A stretch of 9,173 nucleotides of DNA from an uncultured Oscillibacter sp. (lineage in GTDB: Bacteria; Bacillota; Clostridia; Oscillospirales; Oscillospiraceae), in the NCBI GenBank assembly GCA_905236835.1, contig CAJOQY010000062.1, positions 1 to 9,173 on the forward strand, written 5' to 3'. Position numbers and translations under genes: made by a program. The notes under the pieces are model-generated. The model saw only the letters and a program-made list of their open reading frames with translations, ran no database searches and was not told where the DNA came from. Positions 1 through 5,640 of the stretch are shown piece by piece. Every line of letters begins with the position of its first letter. The stretch's first letter is position 1.

Positions 1-353
1 CGGTGAAAAAAAGTCTGCCGGACGCGCATATAACAGCTGTCGGGACAAACACGGCGGCGACGGCTGTTATGCTGAAAGCGGGCGCGGATATTGCCGCCAC
101 GGGGGAAAACGCCGTGATTGTCAACTGCCGCAAGTGTGATTTTATCGCGGGGCCGATTGGAATTGTCATCGCGGACAGTTTAAACGGGGAAATCACGCCC
201 GCGATGGCTTTGGCAATCGCGCAATCCGACGCGAAAAGAATTCTAATCCCGTTCAGCCAGTGCGACAGTGAGATTATCGGCGTATCGAATCTTTCAACCG
301 GTCGTCTGGTGGAAATGGCGGCGGAAAAAATATTGACAGAATGCGGGAAATAA
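1..353 (+). CDS. DUF3842 family protein, 5'-truncated by the window edge
   Basis: This is the C-terminal part (about 116 residues visible) of a DUF3842 family protein, recognised from memory of the family. The run from AVGTN through MLKAGAD, TGENAVIVN and GPIGIVIADSLNGEITPAMA to ILIPFSQCD matches its conserved core. Family members normally begin with a short glycine-rich, Rossmann-like segment of about 25 residues, and that segment is missing here. The GTG at position 3 therefore looks like an internal Val codon rather than the start, and the reading frame is open to the window edge. The biochemical function of DUF3842 is unknown; the fold is expected to be nucleotide-binding-like and the protein cytoplasmic. 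A strong terminator at 406-448 closes the transcript, so the following transporter gene probably has its own promoter. Confidence 0.85.
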   Translation, partial: VKKSLPDAHITAVGTNTAATAVMLKAGADIAATGENAVIVNCRKCDFIAGPIGIVIADSLNGEITPAMALAIAQSDAKRILIPFSQCDSEIIGVSNLSTGRLVEMAAEKILTECGK

Positions 354-373
354 GATATAATAAAATATAACAT

Positions 374-392
374 AAACGGCATGAAGCCGTTT
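374..392 (+). other. Short hairpin upstream of the main terminator
   Basis: A perfect 7-bp inverted repeat (AAACGGC at 374-380, GCCGTTT at 386-392) encloses a 5-nt loop, and the right arm ends in four T. It lies 21 bp after the DUF3842 stop codon. It could be the first of two tandem terminators. Its arms can also pair with the arms of the next hairpin, because AAACGGC recurs at 435-441 and GCCGTTT at 407-413. Confidence 0.5.
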
Positions 393-405
393 TACGACGC
401 TGAAG

Positions 406-448
406 CGCCGTTTTCCCTTAGTTTTATTCCGGGGAAACGGCGTTTTTT
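406..448 (+). terminator. Rho-independent terminator after the DUF3842 gene
   Basis: The stem pairs 406-417 (CGCCGTTTTCCC) with 431-442 (GGGGAAACGGCG): twelve base pairs including one G-T wobble, with a 13-nt loop. Six T follow directly at 443-448. This is a textbook intrinsic terminator in the plus direction. It lies about 50 bp upstream of the next start codon, so it could also act as an attenuator for the transporter gene. Confidence 0.85.
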
Positions 449-498
449 GTTTTCTAAAATTATAAATAATTCAATATTTTATACAGGGGGAAATTTTT

Positions 499-1044
499 AT
501 GGAACATACGGTGAAAAATCCGAATATCCGAAAACTGACTTACTCGGCGGTCTGCCTCGCGCTTTGCCTTGTATTGCCATTTTTGACAGGGCAAATCCCG
601 CGAATCGGACAGGCGCTCAGTCCCATGCACATCCCGGTGTTTTTATGCGGCTTTCTGTGCGGCTGGCCTTACGCGGCCTTGACGGGTTTTATCGCGCCGC
701 TGTTGCGCAATTTATTATTTCAAATGCCGCCCATGCCCGGCGCGCTCGCGATGGCGTTTGAACTGGCCGCCTATGGCTTCCTGACCGGGATATTATATCG
801 CGTTTTCCCCAGAAAATTAATTTATATTTATATCACGCTTCTTTCCGCCATGATCGGCGGCAGATTGGTATGGGGCGCGGCGCGGTTTGTTTTGGCGGGC
901 TTGTCCGGATCGGCGTTTCCGTTTTCGGCGTTCTTGGCCGGGGCCGTTACTAACGCGATTCCCGGAATTATATTGCATATTATATTGATCCCGGCGATTG
1001 TCGCCGCGCTCGACCGCGCGGGGTTGATTCCACATGAATCATGA
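499..1044 (+). CDS. ECF transporter S component (substrate-binding membrane subunit)
   Basis: A 181-residue, strongly hydrophobic protein of the size and pattern of an energy-coupling-factor S component, with about six predicted membrane segments (the first at about residues 13-31, the second at about 45-65). The stretch from SPMHIPVF (41-48) through CGWPYA and IAPLLRN (65-71) to AMAFELAAYGF (84-94) is typical of a clostridial S-component group. S components bind a vitamin or other small molecule and associate with a shared ATPase/EcfT module, which is not in this window. The substrate cannot be read from the sequence; pantothenate or another vitamin is a guess. The start is supported by AGGGGG at 485-490, 8 bp before the ATG. 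The next gene follows 24 bp later on the same strand, so the two may be cotranscribed. Confidence 0.85.
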   Translation: MEHTVKNPNIRKLTYSAVCLALCLVLPFLTGQIPRIGQALSPMHIPVFLCGFLCGWPYAALTGFIAPLLRNLLFQMPPMPGALAMAFELAAYGFLTGILYRVFPRKLIYIYITLLSAMIGGRLVWGAARFVLAGLSGSAFPFSAFLAGAVTNAIPGIILHIILIPAIVAALDRAGLIPHES

Positions 1045-1068
1045 TCTGAATCGGGTGTATAGCAAAAT

Positions 1069-2205
1069 ATGAATTTTATTAATCAACGCGATGAACTGGA
1101 GCGCGTACTGACGGAACACGCCGAACGCTATCCCGAAGCGCGTCCGCAAGACGCGGTTAAGCTGATTTATCAGAACGAATTTGGCGGCGGACATCTCATC
1201 CGCGACGCCGCCGCCAGTCTCGCTGCGTTATATCAAGAATATCAGGCGTATCACGCGCGAAATGATACGCGGAATCACAGCCCCGTTTTTGAGGAAATCG
1301 GCAACGGATTTGTCAGGGTATATTTATCCGGCGTGATGGACGGGGAAAATAAAACCGCTCCGGACAGATACGCGCCGGAGCGGTTGAATCAAGATTTTAT
1401 AAAATCCGCCGCAATATCTATTCATACCGGTACGCGGGAAAATTTTTCGCGCAAATTAAAAATCTTACGCGAATTCACGCGGCGGAATATATTTCAATTT
1501 TCCCTGTCCGAACTGGACGCGTATTTAAACAAATATCAGGCCGCCGGGTATCCCATGGTATCCCACAGTGACATTTACCGCGCCGCGTATCATCCCGCGT
1601 ATCGCGTGATCGCGAAATCCGTATCTCTGCCGTATTTGATTGATCGAGTACGGGACTTGGCGCGGGCAAAATCCCGCGCGCTGATCGCGATTGACGGTCG
1701 GTGCGCGTCCGGCAAAACCACGCTGGCGGAACGTCTGGCGGCGGCTTACGGCTGGAGCGTCATTCATATGGATGATTTCTTTTTAAGGCCGTCCCAGAGA
1801 ACGCCGGAGCGTTACGCGGAACCGGGCGGAAATCTGGACCGGGAACGCGTTTTAAACGAAATCTTAATGCCGTTACGGGCGGGAAACCCGGAAATTTGTT
1901 ATCAGCCGTTTGACTGTCACGCCATGCGCCTAAAAAATCCGGTTATATTCAATCCGGCGCGGGTAATAATATTAGAAGGCTCGTATTCCTGCCATCCGGA
2001 TTTATGGGATTTTTATGATTTTCATGTTTTTGTCACGATTGATCCGGAAACGCAGGCGGCGCGTATTTTAAAGCGCGACGGCCCGGAAAGCGCGGGAATA
2101 TTTTCAAGCCGCTGGATTCCCATGGAAGAGCGTTATTTTTCCGCGTTTTCCATTCAACAGCGCTGTGATTTTATTTTGTCCGTCCCGGAATCCATTCAAA
2201 TATAA
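1069..2205 (+). CDS. Two-domain protein: conserved N-terminal domain fused to uridine-kinase-like P-loop domain
   Basis: The 378-residue product has two parts. Residues 1 to about 195 form a conserved domain of unknown function with a signature around residues 28-44 (DAVKLIYQNEFGGGHLI). Residues from about 203 to the end are a uridine/cytidine-kinase-like P-loop NTPase: Walker A GRCASGKT (210-217), HMDDFF (233-238), YQPFD (278-282), LEGSYS (302-307), and the lid-like RWIPMEERYF (348-357). Family knowledge suggests phosphoryl transfer from ATP to a nucleoside or another small molecule; the true substrate is unknown. Such fusions occur in other clostridia and are usually called uridine kinase. 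The start at 1069 is firm on the 5' side because an in-frame TAG lies three codons upstream; the ribosome site is weak (GGGTG near 1053-1057). It ends 4 bp from the convergent kinase gene, leaving no room for a terminator between them. Confidence 0.8.
   Translation: MNFINQRDELERVLTEHAERYPEARPQDAVKLIYQNEFGGGHLIRDAAASLAALYQEYQAYHARNDTRNHSPVFEEIGNGFVRVYLSGVMDGENKTAPDRYAPERLNQDFIKSAAISIHTGTRENFSRKLKILREFTRRNIFQFSLSELDAYLNKYQAAGYPMVSHSDIYRAAYHPAYRVIAKSVSLPYLIDRVRDLARAKSRALIAIDGRCASGKTTLAERLAAAYGWSVIHMDDFFLRPSQRTPERYAEPGGNLDRERVLNEILMPLRAGNPEICYQPFDCHAMRLKNPVIFNPARVIILEGSYSCHPDLWDFYDFHVFVTIDPETQAARILKRDGPESAGIFSSRWIPMEERYFSAFSIQQRCDFILSVPESIQI
1353..1385. repeat. Perfect 11-bp inverted repeat inside the kinase-fusion gene
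   Basis: AACCGCTCCGG (1353-1363) and CCGGAGCGGTT (1375-1385) are perfect reverse complements separated by 11 nt. It lies within codons for the N-terminal domain. There is no T tract after it, so it is not a standard terminator. It would form a stable mRNA stem. Confidence 0.85.
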
Positions 2206-2209
2206 AATA

Positions 2210-2725
2210 TCAAATATCCGGCAGAATATGATTTTCAAAAAATTTCATAAAATCAGCGCGCAGATTGGATTCCGCCCCGTCGTTTTGATAAATATAATCA
2301 TATTCAAAATCCCGGACGCGGTCATCCGACGGATTGCCGAAAGTCCCCTCCTGAACGCGTCCGGACGTAATCAAAAGCGTGATATTCCGGGTATATAATT
2401 TCTCGCGGAATTTGAGAATTTCTTCCGGCTCCCGGATGTGTACGAATAAAATCTCATCCCCGGATGATAAAAATTCTTGATATTCCCGGAGCAAATATTC
2501 CGTCGGCAAGTTATTATATCTCACGAACGCGGCTTTTAAATCCGATAATAAACGCCGTCCGGCGTTGGATTTGTCCGTCATTTCCCAGCCGCCGCGCCGC
2601 GCGATTTCCCGTATGGGATCAATGGACGAAATATTTTTCACATGATACGCTTCCGATAAAATCCGGCAGACCGTATCTTTGCCGACGCCCCCCGCGCCGT
2701 TGATAATAATCACAAGTTTTTCCAT
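2210..2725 (-). CDS. Small P-loop kinase-like protein (nucleotide-kinase superfamily)
   Basis: A 171-residue soluble protein with an N-terminal P-loop GAGGVGKDT (10-18) directly after a hydrophobic beta strand (LVIIIN). The pattern continues with SSIDPIREIA (33-42), LSDLK (60-64), FVHIREPEEI (94-103) and YDYIYQNDG (142-150). This layout resembles the deoxynucleotide monophosphate kinase and adenylate-kinase-like group found in clostridia and phages. A nucleotide or small-molecule kinase role is inferred; no substrate can be assigned. The start codon lies 30 bp after the lysA stop on the same strand, so it is probably the second gene of a lysA operon. Its own ribosome site is weak (only a GGA at 2732-2734), which suggests low expression or coupling to lysA. 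It converges on the kinase-fusion gene with a 4-bp gap. Confidence 0.75.
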   Translation of the reverse strand: MEKLVIIINGAGGVGKDTVCRILSEAYHVKNISSIDPIREIARRGGWEMTDKSNAGRRLLSDLKAAFVRYNNLPTEYLLREYQEFLSSGDEILFVHIREPEEILKFREKLYTRNITLLITSGRVQEGTFGNPSDDRVRDFEYDYIYQNDGAESNLRADFMKFFENHILPDI

Positions 2726-2755
2726 AGAAAATCCATCATCCCGCCGTTTATATTT

Positions 2756-4012
2756 TTACCAGACCAGCGTCCGGAAATAATCATCCAGCGTCTCCGCGCG
2801 GCGCAGAAGTTCCACGCTTCCATCCTGTTTTAATAATAACTCGGCGGATTTTAATTTGCCGTTGTAATTATATCCCATCGCGAACCCATGCGCGCCGGTA
2901 TCATGAATCACAAGCAAATCTCCCCGGTCAATCTTTGGCAAAGCCCGATCAATCGCGAATTTGTCGTTATTCTCGCACAGCCCGCCGACAACGTCATAAA
3001 TATTATTACACGGCGCGTTTTCTTTGCCCATGACGCTAATATGATGATACGCCCCGTACATCGCCGGACGCATTAAATTGCACGCGCACGCGTCCACGCC
3101 GATATATTCTTTATATATATGCTTCTCATGTATCGCCCGCGTGACCAGACAACCATACGGTCCCAGCATATAACGGCCAAGCTCCGTATATAATTTAACA
3201 TTTTCCAATCCAACGGGTTTTAAAATCTCATCCCATACGCGTTTGACGCCCTCGCCAATCGCGTATATATTATTTTTATTCTGCTCCGGCAGATACGGAA
3301 TCCCCACGCCGCCGGAAAGATTTAAAAACGCGATCTCCGCGCCCGTCTCTTGACGCAGTTCCGCGGCGAGACGGCATAAAATTTTGGCAAGCTCCGGAAA
3401 ATAATCATTTGACAGCGTATTCGACGCTAAAAACGCGTGCAATCCGAAACGCTTGACGCCCATTTCCGACAATTTCCGGAACGCTTGAAATATTTGATCT
3501 CTGGTCATCCCATATTTCGCGTCGCCGGGATTGTCCATGACCTGAAAGCCTTCCCGCGTCTCCCCAAGCGTAAATTTGCCGCCCGGATTATATCTGCATG
3601 ATATAATCTCCGGCATTTTCCCAATCACGCGGTACAAATCATCAATCAGCGTTATATCATCTAAATTTATCAACGCGCCCAGATTATACGCCTTTTGAAA
3701 TTCACTGTCCGGCGTGTCGTTCGACGAAAACATAATATTTTCCCCGGTAACGCCGCATTTCTCCGACATGACCAGTTCCGCCATGGACGAACAGTCACAG
3801 CCGCAGCCTTCCTGATTTAATATTTTTAAAATTCCCGGCGTCGGCGTCGCTTTCACGGCGAAATATTCCCGGAATCCCGGGTTCCACGCGAACGCTTTTT
3901 TTAATTCCCGCGCGTTTTCCCGTATGCCGCGCTCGTCATATAAATAAAACGGCGTCGGATATTCTTTCGCGATTTCCTCTAATTTTTCTTTCGTGACAAA
4001 CGGCGTTTTCAT
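2756..4012 (-). CDS. lysA: Diaminopimelate decarboxylase
   Basis: The product converts meso-diaminopimelate to lysine and CO2, the last step of lysine synthesis, using pyridoxal phosphate in the cytoplasm. The 418-residue length is normal for the family. It is a fold-type III PLP enzyme with an N-terminal alpha/beta barrel: YFAVKAT carries the Schiff-base Lys54, GLHAF has His192, and SGGVG (233-237) is the glycine-rich phosphate-binding loop. ELGRYM (277-282) stands where many LysA proteins have EPGR. GGLCENND (344-350 region) holds Cys346, equivalent to the active-site Cys of the usual CES motif. These variants match the form I know from Clostridia and spirochaetes, so a normal enzyme is expected; decarboxylation of a related amino acid is less likely. 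A strong ribosome site (AGGGGGG, plus coordinates 4020-4026) lies 7 bp before the ATG. The leader contains a terminator-like stem that may control it. Confidence 0.92.
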   Translation of the reverse strand: MKTPFVTKEKLEEIAKEYPTPFYLYDERGIRENARELKKAFAWNPGFREYFAVKATPTPGILKILNQEGCGCDCSSMAELVMSEKCGVTGENIMFSSNDTPDSEFQKAYNLGALINLDDITLIDDLYRVIGKMPEIISCRYNPGGKFTLGETREGFQVMDNPGDAKYGMTRDQIFQAFRKLSEMGVKRFGLHAFLASNTLSNDYFPELAKILCRLAAELRQETGAEIAFLNLSGGVGIPYLPEQNKNNIYAIGEGVKRVWDEILKPVGLENVKLYTELGRYMLGPYGCLVTRAIHEKHIYKEYIGVDACACNLMRPAMYGAYHHISVMGKENAPCNNIYDVVGGLCENNDKFAIDRALPKIDRGDLLVIHDTGAHGFAMGYNYNGKLKSAELLLKQDGSVELLRRAETLDDYFRTLVW

Positions 4013-4055
4013 ATTCTATCCCCCCTGAAAATCAATTTCATTATTATATATTATA

Positions 4056-4133
4056 AAAAAATATACGCCGTGATTTTAACGCCTCACCGCGCGAAACGCA
4101 ATATAATTTTATCAAACACGGCGCGTATTTTTT
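4056..4133. terminator. Terminator-like long stem in the divergent lysA/PilZ region
   Basis: The arms 4056-4072 (AAAAAATATACGCCGTG) and 4117-4133 (CACGGCGCGTATTTTTT) pair over 17 positions with one G-T wobble and one mismatch, around a 44-nt loop. A T tract ends the stem on both strands, so it has bidirectional terminator form. In a divergent region this is odd: for lysA it would sit in the leader, about 30 nt before the ribosome site. It could be an attenuator or the end of a short leader RNA. No lysine riboswitch or T-box signature is visible. Confidence 0.5.
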
Positions 4134-4207
4134 GGATTTCTCCATATAATCAAAAATTACGCTTTCTTTTGTCCGCGTCTTGTGATAAAATAACGAAATC
4201 ATTGATC

Positions 4208-4216
4208 ATTATATCA
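4208..4216 (-). promoter_or_regulatory. Possible extended -10 element for lysA
   Basis: On the minus strand this reads TGATATAAT, a perfect -10 hexamer (TATAAT) with an extended TGn element. No good -35 is present at the usual distance. Transcription from here would start near 4200 and give a leader of roughly 190 nt that contains the 4056-4133 stem. Confidence 0.35.
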
Positions 4217-4224
4217 TACGCGAT

Positions 4225-4241
4225 TTCGCGCGGCGCGCGAA
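4225..4241. promoter_or_regulatory. GC-rich palindrome upstream of the PilZ gene
   Basis: TTCGCGCGGCGCGCGAA is a perfect palindrome with 8-bp arms around one central G. It sits just upstream of the PilZ ribosome site (AGGGGTG at 4251-4257) and next to the candidate lysA -10, in otherwise AT-rich DNA. It could be an operator for a dimeric regulator. CGCG words are common in this genome, so chance is possible. Confidence 0.35.
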
Positions 4242-4264
4242 TGACAAGACAGGGGTGAAAAAAT

Positions 4265-4957
4265 ATGGGCCTGTTCGACCGGTTGCGCGGAAAGAAAAAA
4301 ACGGAGAAATCAACCGATTCCCCGCGCGATTATTCCGGCCTCCGTATGGAAGTTTTTGACGCGGACGGAGCGTTTTTATTTCTGGCCGTATTGCTGATTC
4401 TGGGCGACGGACCGCCGGAACTGCGCCAACTCGCGGACGGTCCGGATATTCCGTGGGAAATCGGCGCGGAGCCGTTTCCGGCGAAACTGCGCGGTTTTGA
4501 CAAAAATCAAAACTTAGCCGTCCATTTTGAGGGAATCGTCAGCCGCGTGGATGAGGACGCCTTAAAAATCGAACAACTGCGCCTTGTCAGCAAAGACAAT
4601 GACCGCGCCTTTTTCCGGCAGGCCACAAGCGCGGCGGGGGAAGTCTATTTCACAGGCGATCCCGACGCTTTCGCGTGGATCTGCGAAATCCGCAATGTCA
4701 GCGCGGGCGGGGTATGCGTGCGCTTAAAAGAAGAGGATTTTCAGGAGGGCGACGAATTGACCCTCCGCGCGCGTTTGACCCCGACACAGGATATATCCGA
4801 ATTAAATTGCATTGTCCGGCGCGTGACGCCGAAACGGGGCGGCGTGTTTGAATACGGTTGTCAGTTTATCGATCTCACGCCCGCCGATCAGGATCAAATC
4901 TCCAGAGCGATTATGGAAATGCAGCAATATCAAGTGCGCCGTTCCATGGGCAGGTAA
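4265..4957 (+). CDS. PilZ domain protein, predicted c-di-GMP effector
   Basis: A 230-residue cytoplasmic protein with a C-terminal PilZ domain. Both c-di-GMP contact motifs are present: RxxxR as R114-A-F-F-R118 and (D/N)xSxxG as N144-V-S-A-G-G149, followed by a beta-rich stretch ending in GCQFIDLTPADQDQISRAI, a usual PilZ end. Binding of c-di-GMP is therefore likely. Residues of about 25-105 form a separate beta-rich N-terminal domain that may be like the PilZN/YcgR_2 domain of YcgR-type proteins; that is inference. The first 20 residues are short, basic and lysine-rich. The start is supported by AGGGGTG at 4251-4257, 7 bp before the ATG. The zinc-ribbon gene begins 5 bp after its stop, so the two are almost certainly translated from one mRNA and may work together. 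No flagellar, pilus or cellulose genes lie nearby to show the output pathway. Confidence 0.85.
   Translation: MGLFDRLRGKKKTEKSTDSPRDYSGLRMEVFDADGAFLFLAVLLILGDGPPELRQLADGPDIPWEIGAEPFPAKLRGFDKNQNLAVHFEGIVSRVDEDALKIEQLRLVSKDNDRAFFRQATSAAGEVYFTGDPDAFAWICEIRNVSAGGVCVRLKEEDFQEGDELTLRARLTPTQDISELNCIVRRVTPKRGGVFEYGCQFIDLTPADQDQISRAIMEMQQYQVRRSMGR
4948..4954 (+). promoter_or_regulatory. Ribosome binding site that fixes the zinc-ribbon start
   Basis: GGGCAGG lies 8 bp before the ATG at 4963, within the last codons of the PilZ gene. It supports 4963 as the start. A longer in-frame reading from 4858 would overlap the PilZ domain by 100 bp and add a low-complexity-looking N-terminus. Confidence 0.55.
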
Positions 4958-4962
4958 ATAAT

Positions 4963-5640
4963 ATGCAAAATCAAAATTATAATCATAATCAATCCGCGCG
5001 GGCGTTCGCGTATCTCTGTCCCGTATGCGGCGAACCGGCGCGGGGAAGCCGTGACGCGTTTACTTTGCTCGCGTCAGACAACGCAATTCCCTGCTCCTGC
5101 GGAAAATCCGCTTTGCGCATTCAATTTGACGGCGCGTTCTTTCATGTCCAAGTCCCCTGCGGATTGTGCGGACAGATTCACACGGCGTCCTGTTCACAGG
5201 ATCAAATTCTTCGGGGAAGCGCGGCTTTCAACTGTCCGCGAACCGGCAATTTCTGCTGTTTCGCCGGACAGGAAGAAAAAATTGAAAAATATCTGCCGGA
5301 ACTGGAAACCGCGAAAAACGCGCGAAATCAAGATCAATATCAAGACCAATATCAAACGCGAAATCCGGATTCAAACAATCCGGACGCCTCGCCGTTTCTG
5401 AATGATATTATCATGTATGAGATATTATCCGAACTGCGGGACATCGCGGCGCGTCCCGGCGGCGTTTCCTGTCAATGCGGGAGCGAAAAATATCAAATGC
5501 GGGTGCGGCGGTCCAGCGTGGATTTGATCTGCCAAAACTGCGGGGGGCGTCTGCGTCTGCCCGCCGCCACGGATCAGGATTTGGACGATCTATGCTGTCA
5601 TATGCGCCTTGTCATTCCGGGGATTGCGCGGCGTTCATAA
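4963..5640 (+). CDS. Cysteine-rich zinc-ribbon protein of unknown function
   Basis: A 225-residue protein with many paired cysteines that suggest several zinc ribbons: C19/C22 with C44/C46, C66/C69 with C77, C91 with C98/C99, and a C-terminal ribbon C170/C172 with C190/C193, then C211/C212. The two halves are joined by a hydrophilic, Q/N/D-rich linker (about 116-143), followed by a helix (FLNDIIMYEILSELRDIAA, 145-163). I recall similar uncharacterised proteins in clostridial genomes but cannot name a family or function. Metal binding is a strong inference; nucleic acid or protein binding is possible. It follows the PilZ gene by 5 bp, so it is a candidate partner of a c-di-GMP receptor. Its last 29 bp overlap the 3' end of the convergent AAA+ gene. 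Confidence 0.8.
   Translation: MQNQNYNHNQSARAFAYLCPVCGEPARGSRDAFTLLASDNAIPCSCGKSALRIQFDGAFFHVQVPCGLCGQIHTASCSQDQILRGSAAFNCPRTGNFCCFAGQEEKIEKYLPELETAKNARNQDQYQDQYQTRNPDSNNPDASPFLNDIIMYEILSELRDIAARPGGVSCQCGSEKYQMRVRRSSVDLICQNCGGRLRLPAATDQDLDDLCCHMRLVIPGIARRS
5332..5355 (+). repeat. Tandem 12-bp repeat coding for (DQYQ)x2
   Basis: Two copies of GATCAATATCAA, the second with one change (GACCAATATCAA), encode DQYQ-DQYQ at residues 124-131 of the zinc-ribbon protein. It lies in the linker between the two cysteine-rich halves. Copy number could vary between strains by slippage. Confidence 0.8.
5364..5384. repeat. Perfect 8-bp inverted repeat in the zinc-ribbon gene
   Basis: TCCGGATT (5364-5371) and AATCCGGA (5377-5384) are perfect reverse complements with a 5-nt loop, inside the linker-coding region. 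It follows the DQYQ tandem repeat directly. Confidence 0.7.

Noticed and set aside
3..353. GTG at position 3 as the true start of the DUF3842 gene
   Set aside because: Family members have about 25 more N-terminal residues with a glycine-rich strand-loop, and no ribosome site can be seen; the frame is open to the edge.
381..761. 126-codon open frame overlapping the ECF S-component gene
   Set aside because: It runs through the terminator hairpin and lies in a different frame of a clearly coding membrane protein; it has no ribosome site.
4070..4258. 62-codon open frame on the plus strand in the lysA/PilZ gap
   Set aside because: It has no ribosome site, its product looks random (basic, low similarity to anything I know), and it covers the hairpin and promoter-like elements of the divergent region.
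4013..4264. Lysine riboswitch or T-box upstream of lysA
   Set aside because: I looked on the minus strand for the conserved L-box words and for the T-box sequence and found neither; the gap also seems too unstructured apart from one long stem.
4858..5640. Longer start for the zinc-ribbon protein at 4858
   Set aside because: It would overlap the conserved PilZ end by 100 bp. The ATG at 4963 has a ribosome site and begins just before the first CxxC.
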